Assembly: GCF_000276665.1 (NCBI RefSeq)
Contig: NW_004955433.1
Coordinates: 11,826,962 to 11,890,961, forward strand
Direction: 5' to 3'
DNA length: 64,000 bases
Source: Chinchilla lanigera
Taxonomy: Eukaryota; Chordata; Mammalia; Rodentia; Chinchillidae
The stretch's first letter is position 1; every line of letters starts with the position of its first letter. Both the position numbers and the translations under genes were made by a program. Positions 58,356 through 64,000 of the stretch are shown here, piece by piece. The notes under the pieces are model-generated. The model saw nothing but the letters and a program-made list of their open reading frames with translations. It did no database searches and had not been told where the DNA came from.

Positions 58356-59225
58356 ATTGGGTTGTTCTGATAAAGGAAGCAGCCCCAGGTAGAACTGGGT
58401 GGTCACCATGGGGTTAGGAGGTGGTGGTCTTGGGTCTGTGAGTAGTAGAAAGGCCCACAGGCTTTGGGTCATGCTAGAAAAGCCAGGTGTTCAGAGCCTG
58501 CCCAGTGGGCTCTATTTGCTTGGGATTAGATGGACCCAAGGGAGCTTGTGCATCTCCCAATGGCCCTGAGCTGGGGTGCTTCTTCTGCCATGCTTTTCCT
58601 GAACAGAAGTTGGAGAAATGTCTCTCGTCATGTTTTGAATCCTTCATCTTTGAAGACACATCTTCAGAGTATGTGGTGGGTGTTGATTGTAGCTTTTCTT
58701 TCCTGGCCTTGCTGAGATGACACACGCTCTGGGATTGGCACCTAAGGGCACCATGCACCATCTTCTGGGGGCTGCAAAGGGTAGAGGGGAGCTGCCAGGG
58801 AGCTTTGCACATCTGGGCAGATCTGGACTTCAGGGAATGGTGCATGGGCATTTAGGGTCCAAAAGACACATGCTTGCTTCTTCCTTCATCGTGCTGGTCC
58901 TAGAGATCATCAAGAGCAAGAAGACATGTCCCCGTCTGACAGTCCCGCTGCCCAGCTCCCCTCAGCCACGTGGCTCTCTGAGCCCCTTGGACACCAGGTT
59001 TCTTTTTGACTGGCAGTGTCCTCACATGCAATGTTCTCCACTGGAATACTTTTCCCTATGTACTTCTCTGGGCTAAAATCCCTTCATGCCATTTTTGCCT
59101 AGGCTCAATTATTACCCCCTGAGAGGGCCCTCAGTGGCAGCTCTGTGTGTGTCCCCCTCCGGACCCTGTGCCTCACTTTCCTTTGTGTCTGTGCCCGGTG
59201 AGTTTCCTGCCTGACACACATCCTG
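58356..59225. other. Unassigned non-coding DNA
   Basis: Nothing recognised. Frames of 106-125 codons at 58152-58851 on the minus strand lack domains. Confidence 0.35.
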
Positions 59226-59229
59226 TTAC

Positions 59230-59400
59230 AGAGCTGCGTGTTTGATTCTTTTCTCTGTCTGTTTCCCTCACAGGATCGTCATTTCCACAAGGACAGAACT
59301 CATACCTGTTCCACACCCTCTCCTGTCCCCAGCTCCTAGCACCAGGGCTACATACACTTGGGCTCTTGGGCAGTGATTATGAAATAAATGGATGAGCAGT
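59230..59400 (+). mobile_element. L2 LINE 3' end
   Basis: 'CTCACAGGATCGTCATTTCCACAAGGACAGAACTC', 'CCCCAGCTCCTAGCACCAGGGC', 'ATGAAATAAATGGATGAGC' follow the sense L2 3' end. Confidence 0.7.
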
Positions 59401-59589
59401 AGGAACCACTAAAGGAAAAATTCAAACATTAAAGTGCTATAGTACTGGAAAATGGAGAATTTATAGCTGTGGGGATGAGGGGAAGGGTTGCATTGATACA
59501 GGGCATTAGAAACAGTAAACTAATGCTAACAGAAGGAAATAAGAGAAATCTACTGTATGTGTATGCATGTGTTTTTCCCTTTTTACGGA

Positions 59590-59765
59590 GCATCATTTTC
59601 TAAATATCATGAAAATTAACCTCATTTCAATATGAGTTATCCCCATTTTAGAGATGGAGAGAATTGAGGCTCAGCTTGGTGAAGCAGTTTGATTGCAGTC
59701 ACAGAGTTACTAAGTGCAAAGGCTAGGATTTGAATTCTGCTGGTCTGTGATTCCAGAGCACTCAC
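59590..59765 (-). mobile_element. MIR, antisense
   Basis: 'TTATCCCCATTTTAGAGATGGAGAGAATTGAGGCTCAGC', 'TCACAGAGTTACTAAGTGCAAAGGCTAGGATTTGAATTC', the antisense MIR core and 5' part. Confidence 0.93.
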
Positions 59766-60683
59766 TCTCAACCCCGGCACAATTTAGAAATCAGCCCAGA
59801 ATATTTGACACTAGACACCCCATTTTCATCCCTAACGGCAACTTTTTTGGTGGTTGTGTGGAGGGGTGCGAGGACGAGAGATGCCCTCGAGGGATGCTCC
59901 CAAGTGAGGCTGGGGAGAAAGGACAGAGGGCTTGGGAGGATCCAAGCTCAGGTGGAGACCCTGTAGGAGACCCTGCAGGGCCACTCTGTATAGGGCTTCA
60001 GAGGCTTCAGGCCAGGCCTCCCTTCCTGGGTGGACAGACATCTACGTGCTACAAGTGATGTAGCAATCCTCGTGGGACTTAGGTGGGGCCTCAGAATGCA
60101 CAAGATCACAGCCAGCAGAGCTGCGGAAAGGCAGATCAGGGCACAGCAGGAGCAGAGGCTGGGGCTCATAATTGTGCAGGTAGAGAAAATGACATCAAGT
60201 GGGAGGAGTCTCTCAGCCAAGTGGGTGGAGCCAGGACTTAGGGGAGGCAGTCCCTCACTGCTGAGGATCTTGCTCTCTCCTGGTCATCTGCCTCGTGTTC
60301 CTGGGCTTGACCAGGGCAGCATGCACTGCTCCCCAGCATGTGGATAGAGAAAGGAGAGAGAGAGGAGAGCCTCTGCCCTGGAGAGCCAGCATGCTGGTGG
60401 GCCGGGGACAGTGGAATGTACACAGATGAGATGATGTTCTGAAGAAAGTACATCATGGTGATATGATACAAAAGGATGGGATGGAGAGAAGGCACCGGAA
60501 GCAACACTGGATAGGAAGATGGGGAGGGCTTCTCTGAAGGTGTGGTACCACAACTAAGGCAGGGGTAAGCTAGTTATAGATGGATACATACTTTTATATT
60601 ATAACACATATTGGGTTACTACATGTTACATACACATTATATGCATGTTACATGTGCACTCCATTGTCAGCCACAGGAAGATA
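59766..60683. other. Unassigned DNA, possibly diverged L2
   Basis: Purine-rich text at 59880-60260 hints at antisense L2 but lacks firm marker phrases. Confidence 0.3.
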
Positions 60684-60688
60684 CAGGG

Positions 60689-61039
60689 TGTCTTGGTTAC
60701 TTTTCTCTCATTGCTGGGACAAAATACCTGATGCCCAAAATTAAGGAAGGAAAGGTTTATTTCGCTTACAGTTTGTGGAGGTTTCAGTCCATACTTGGCA
60801 GGTTACAAGGCAGAGTGGCACATGGCAGAGGGCTACAGCTCATGACGGCAGAACACAGCAAAAGCAACAACCACTAGAAGGGAGGAATGGCCGCAAGCAG
60901 CCTCTTCCTCTCCCTTACATATGCAAACTATCCACCCCAGGGCGGGTGTAGCTCTCATGCCCATAATCGATCAAACTCTAAAAGCCTGCCCCATGACCAC
61001 ATGAGGCTTTGGGGGGACACACAGACACAAACCATAACA
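60689..61039 (-). mobile_element. MaLR solo LTR with perfect 5-bp duplication
   Basis: On the minus strand it begins TGTTATGGTTTGTGTCTGTG with CCCCCCAAAGCCTCATGTGG, and it ends near AACCAAGACA. Plus-strand phrases include 'GGGACAAAATACCTGATGCC' and 'GGAAGGAAAGGTTTATTTCGC'. CAGGG flanks both sides (60684-60688, 61040-61044). A 351-bp solo LTR with no genes. Confidence 0.92.
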
Positions 61040-61052
61040 CAGGGAAAGTTTC

Positions 61053-61150
61053 TTTTTTTTTTTTTTATTTTAAAGATAAAAGGAGGGAAACATTAACAGA
61101 CATACAACATTTTACAACATATCACAAGCACAATACAGACAATACAGAGT
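61053..61150 (-). mobile_element. 98-bp A-tailed retro-insertion of unknown source
   Basis: Flanked by a perfect 14-bp duplication ACAGGGAAAGTTTC (61039-61052 and 61151-61164). The left end is a T run, i.e. a poly-A tail on the minus strand, so L1 enzymes made it. The body, minus strand, starts ACTCTGTATTGTCTGTATTG and has no SINE boxes. It may be a severely truncated L1 3' UTR or an mRNA 3' end. Confidence 0.88.
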
Positions 61151-61164
61151 ACAGGGAAAGTTTC

Positions 61165-61361
61165 AAGAGCAGTTCAAACAGAGGGAACAGCTTTGGCAAA
61201 GGCCCTGAGGTCACAGTAAGCTTGGTGTGTGGTGGCTACAGAAAGAAAACTGTACTCTTTGGCATGGCTTGGTGGGAAAACACAGATGAGCCACCTCCTG
61301 CAGAGCCTGGTAGTTCCAAGGAGGAAGGCAAAGATGTCTGAAGACGCAACTGATCATTTTT
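61165..61361 (-). mobile_element. Diverged L2 fragment, antisense
   Basis: 'CAGAGGGAACAGCTTTGGCAAAGGCCCTGAGGTCA' is an antisense L2 phrase. The remainder is unassigned. Confidence 0.55.
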
Positions 61362-61468
61362 TTTTTTGTTTGTTTGTTTTTTGGTTTTTCTCCGGTACCG
61401 GGAACCCAACTCACGACCTTGCGCTTGCCAAGCAGGCGCTTTTGTCGCTGAGCTAAATCCCCAGCCCC
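61362..61468 (-). mobile_element. Young ID SINE with perfect 16-bp duplication
   Basis: T-rich tail, CTCCGGTACCGGGAACCCAA, GACCTTGCGCTTGCCAAGCAGGCGC, GAGCTAAATCCCCAGCCCC. GCAACTGATCATTTTT flanks it exactly (61346-61361, 61469-61484). The tail shares GGTTTTTCT-type bases with the copy at 63121. Confidence 0.97.
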
Positions 61469-61484
61469 GCAACTGATCATTTTT

Positions 61485-61785
61485 GAAAGATCACTTGGTT
61501 GTTCCATGGAGGATGAACTGGGGTGGGCAAGAGTGGAGGATACAGGGGGCTGACCATGATGCTCCCAGGAGGACCCAGGAGTCACCTGGGTTGAGGTGAC
61601 ACAGGTTTGGTGGCAGCAGTGGCATGGAGAACAGTAGATTGAGAGTCCACCTTAGTATTACAGTAGCTGGCCCTGCTGGGATCCTCTCCTATCAGGCTGA
61701 TATCCACTGGGGCCCTTCGGGGTACCCCTGTCTCATCAGTGTCCACAGGCCCAGAGCAGCAGGCCCAGCAGAGCTGGGACTGCAG
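61485..61785. other. Unassigned non-coding DNA
   Basis: Nothing recognised. Confidence 0.35.
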
Positions 61786-61789
61786 CGCA

Positions 61790-63106
61790 GCCTTTGTCTT
61801 CAGTCTGCTCTGCTGCCGGTGATTAAATTGATCCGCATGTAATTGATGCTGCTCCTCCAACCTGCACACTGGACCCACATTCATGGGATGGCATCGTTTT
61901 CCACAGCACAAACCCGCCCCCCTCACTCCTCCCGGACTCTGAGATGGCAGGGTTGGGGGCAACATTACCACTGTCCAGGCACAACAAGAAAAATCTTGGC
62001 CCCTGCAATTCTTATGATTCCTGGAGGGTGTCAGGCAGGGTTTTCAAGGCAACACATGTGGCTGGAACATAGCTCTGGCTCTGCGATGGTGCAGGCATTA
62101 TCCTATTCAAATCACAAACGAATAAATCACCGCTTCTCACTGTCCCCGTTAGTCGCATCGGAAATTAGAAAAGCTTGCATATTCACTGTGGTCGGGCTCT
62201 GTCAAATTGGAAATGTTTATGATAATCGGGATGCGGCATAAATGCAAAGTTGTGGAGTGTGTAAATAACCAATTATGAGGTTTTTAAAGGAAAAGCTTGT
62301 TTGGTTCTGAGAGACAGATTCTCTCCAGTGGAACTCGCTTTTGCCTTTGCATGATATGGATGTAATTGAAAGTATCCCTGGGTGTTCTCCGTGCACTATT
62401 TATTTAAGGTATTTATATAAGAATAAACTCTATCGAGATGAAGCAGGGCAGATTGAGAAGGGCTCTGCTGGGCCAGAGTGATATTGATTACAACTGCAGA
62501 AGATTGTGGTGTCAGGTCACCTTCTCACCATTGATTGTTGATTGCTCTATAACACCCCTTCCCCACTGCCAGTCACAGACACATTAATTGTGGGGACAAA
62601 TTTAATCATTGGTCACTTGCAGGACTGTTGTTATTCCAAGCCATTTTTCAGAACGTGTGCTTGGGAGGTGGAGAGGAAATTGTGAGACAAGCAGGCCGAT
62701 ACTAAAGACACTGTGAATCTCCATCCTTTAATGAGCGGAGTTGCAGGGATGGTTAATTCTCTCTGATTATGCTACAGCGCCGTCTGGGTGCTGAGCCAGG
62801 CTGAAGAATGTAAGATTGACTCAGCTGCTAGCGAAAATTTCCTGTCTTTGTCAAAAACGGGCTGCCCTCAACCTCCTGGGGCTGAAAGTTCAGAAACTAC
62901 AACAGCCTTGCAGATTAGCTACCTGCCTCCTCACCAAGCACTAATCATAGCAGGGGCCAGGTCAGCAATTACCACTGTGGTTGCTATTAATTTCATCATT
63001 TGGGGAAAAAAATGAACAGACTATCTGAATACCTTTGGACTGCAAAGATTTTAATCTTGCCAGTCTAGTTAGCTAATGGAAATTGAATCCTTAACTAACT
63101 GTGGAA
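61790..63106. other. Repeat-free, enhancer-like non-coding block
   Basis: 1.3 kb with no transposon despite dense insertion on both sides. AT-rich text holds homeodomain- and PBX/MEIS-like clauses: GATTAAATTGATCCGCATGT near 61821, TAATTGATGC near 61840, ATTGATTGTTGATTGC near 62531, CATTAATTG near 62581. Best candidate in the window for deeply conserved regulatory sequence. No coding frame of note. Confidence 0.42.
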
Positions 63107-63120
63107 AGTAGTAGGCTTTA

Positions 63121-63226
63121 TTTTTTTTATTTTTTTATTTTTTGGTTTTCCTCCGGTACCAGGAACCGAACTCACGACCTTGCGCTTGCCAGGCAGGCGC
63201 TTTTGCCGCTGAGCTAAATCCCCAGC
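63121..63226 (-). mobile_element. Young ID SINE with perfect 14-bp duplication
   Basis: T-rich tail with ATTTTTT units, CCTCCGGTACCAGGAACCGA, GACCTTGCGCTTGCCAGGCAGGCGC, GAGCTAAATCCCCAGC. AGTAGTAGGCTTTA flanks it exactly (63107-63120, 63227-63240). On its own strand the A box (TAGCTCAGCGG) and B box (GAGTTCGGTTCC) are intact, so Pol III transcription of the source was possible. Confidence 0.97.
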
Positions 63227-63240
63227 AGTAGTAGGCTTTA

Positions 63241-63450
63241 AATGCCTACCAGCTCAAGTTGTCTTACCACAACGGAAACAGTTTCCATAGTATGTTGTAA
63301 GCAGTCAGTTCATTTTTTTGGTTAATTATTTTGGTGTCTGATATTGAGAAGATAAGCACGAACATGAACAGGACATATAAGATCACTGCTTTCATAGACT
63401 TTGTATTCTGGAAAGGACATTAATGTTCAAGCAACAGTTTTCTGAATTGT
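63241..63450. other. Unassigned non-coding DNA
   Basis: AT-rich, nothing recognised. Confidence 0.35.
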
Positions 63451-63454
63451 CAAA

Positions 63455-63587
63455 ACATGAATTTCTAGGCTCAACCCCCTAAGTTTCTGATCCAGTAGGT
63501 CTACAGGGGTTTCCATTTCTAACAAGTCCTCAGATGTTGCTAATGCTATTGGCCCAGGGAGCTTGACTTTGAGAACCACCACAACAG
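63455..63587. mobile_element. MER5A-type hAT element, partial
   Basis: 'AGTTTCTGATCCAGTAGGTCTACAGGGG', 'CATTTCTAACAAGTCC', 'GCTAATGCTATTGGCCCAGGGAGC', 'ACTTTGAGAACCACC' are MER5A right-half phrases. Confidence 0.85.
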
Positions 63588-63593
63588 CTGACC

Positions 63594-63814
63594 ACAGCGG
63601 CTCTCAAATCAGGTTGCAGGTTAGAATCTCCTGTCAGCTGGCTGTGGTGCTGCCTGCCTGTAATGCTAGCACTCTAGGAGGCTGAGGCAGGAAGATTGCA
63701 AGTTCAAGGCCAGCCTGGGCAAATTAACATCTGAAACTTGGTCTCAAAATAACAAATAAAAATAGGGCCGGAGATGTAGCTCAGTGGAAAGGTCCCGAAT
63801 TTAATCCTCAGTAC

Positions 63815-63849
<35 letters not shown>

Positions 63850-63960
63850 CATTTTGAAAAATACTAATGTCTAGGGGGCACCTAATTGATCTGAGCTAGG
63901 GCCTGGACTTTGATATTTTTCAAAAGAGCACCCTAGGTGATTGTCTCAGGCTGCTGGGTT
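63594..63960. mobile_element. Second MER5A-type element, split by a B1-dID SINE
   Basis: Left part 63594-63637: 'CACAGCGGCTCTCAAATCAGG', 'GTTAGAATCTCCTG'. Right part resumes at about 63848: 'TTTTGAAAAATACTAATGTC' and 'TTGATATTTTTCAAAAGAGCACCCTAGGTGATTGT'. The two parts join into MER5A order once the SINE is removed. Confidence 0.8.
63638..63847 (+). mobile_element. B1-dID dimeric SINE with A28 tail
   Basis: B1 half: 'CTGCCTGCCTGTAATGCTAGCACTCTAGGAGGCTGAGGCAGGAAGATTGCAAG' and 'AAGGCCAGCCTGGGC'. Linker: AATAACAAATAAAAATA. ID half: 'GGGCCGGAGATGTAGCTCAGTGG', 'GAATTTAATCCTCAGTACTG', then about 28 A. The best-preserved fusion SINE in the window. The long pure A tail suggests moderate youth or tail slippage. 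Confidence 0.95.
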
Positions 63961-64000
63961 CGAAAACACTTTTCTTAATCTACACGCGAAGAATAGAGGA

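Overview
This window is mammalian nuclear DNA, almost certainly from a rodent, and I find no functional protein-coding gene in it. The longest open frames run to about 190 codons, and nearly all overlap repeats, simple sequence or low-complexity DNA. None shows a recognisable domain series, a supported exon structure or a CpG-island promoter. The only recognisable coding relic is the C-terminal part of a LINE-1 ORF2 at about 2046-2985, minus strand. The rodent assignment rests on 7SL-derived B1 monomers, tRNA-like ID elements and B1-ID fusion dimers (B1-dID type). I see no B2 or B4 SINEs, which argues against mouse, rat or hamster and for a non-muroid rodent (squirrel, beaver, kangaroo-rat or hystricognath type). 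The species cannot be fixed by reading alone.

Layout. 1-4.3 kb: L2, an old L1, a damaged L1 ORF2 end, a 205-bp hAT-type DNA transposon with terminal inverted repeats and an 8-bp target duplication, and an L1M fragment split by an ID SINE. 4.3-9.1 kb: mostly unassigned, with one L1M piece. 9.1-14.4 kb: MIR, L2, B1-dID, a U2 snRNA 5' fragment, a MaLR-type LTR, L1-like sequence and a SINE whose A-rich tail has become a (TTTC)n array. 14.4-19.1 kb: repeat-poor DNA with a weak pseudogene candidate and enhancer-like AT-rich sequence. 19.2-20.0 kb: an MLT1-type LTR split by a younger MaLR LTR. 20-29.3 kb: a 28-bp-arm inverted repeat and a dense L2/L1/MIR/LTR/ID mosaic with clear nesting.

29.3-42 kb: long repeat-poor DNA broken by one ID element and simple repeats; it looks like non-coding regulatory DNA around a developmental gene. 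42-47 kb: L1/HAL1-like sequence, a hAT fossil, an MLT1 LTR, two B1-family SINEs and an AT-rich repeat. 47-60.6 kb: mainly unassigned with scattered L2, MIR, B1 and ID. 60.6-64 kb: a MaLR LTR with a perfect 5-bp duplication, a 98-bp A-tailed insertion with a perfect 14-bp duplication, ID elements with perfect 16- and 14-bp duplications, a 1.3-kb repeat-free enhancer-like block, and MER5A-type copies, one split by a B1-dID SINE.

Taken together this is a gene desert or a very large intron. Functional content, if any, is most likely cis-regulatory; this needs cross-species alignment. I did not find a new coding system. The most unusual items are the hAT element nested next to L1, the 28-bp inverted repeat, the A-tailed insertion, and a 20-base near-identical word shared by two repeat-poor regions 22 kb apart. 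All repeat family names come from recall of consensus sequences, not from a database search.
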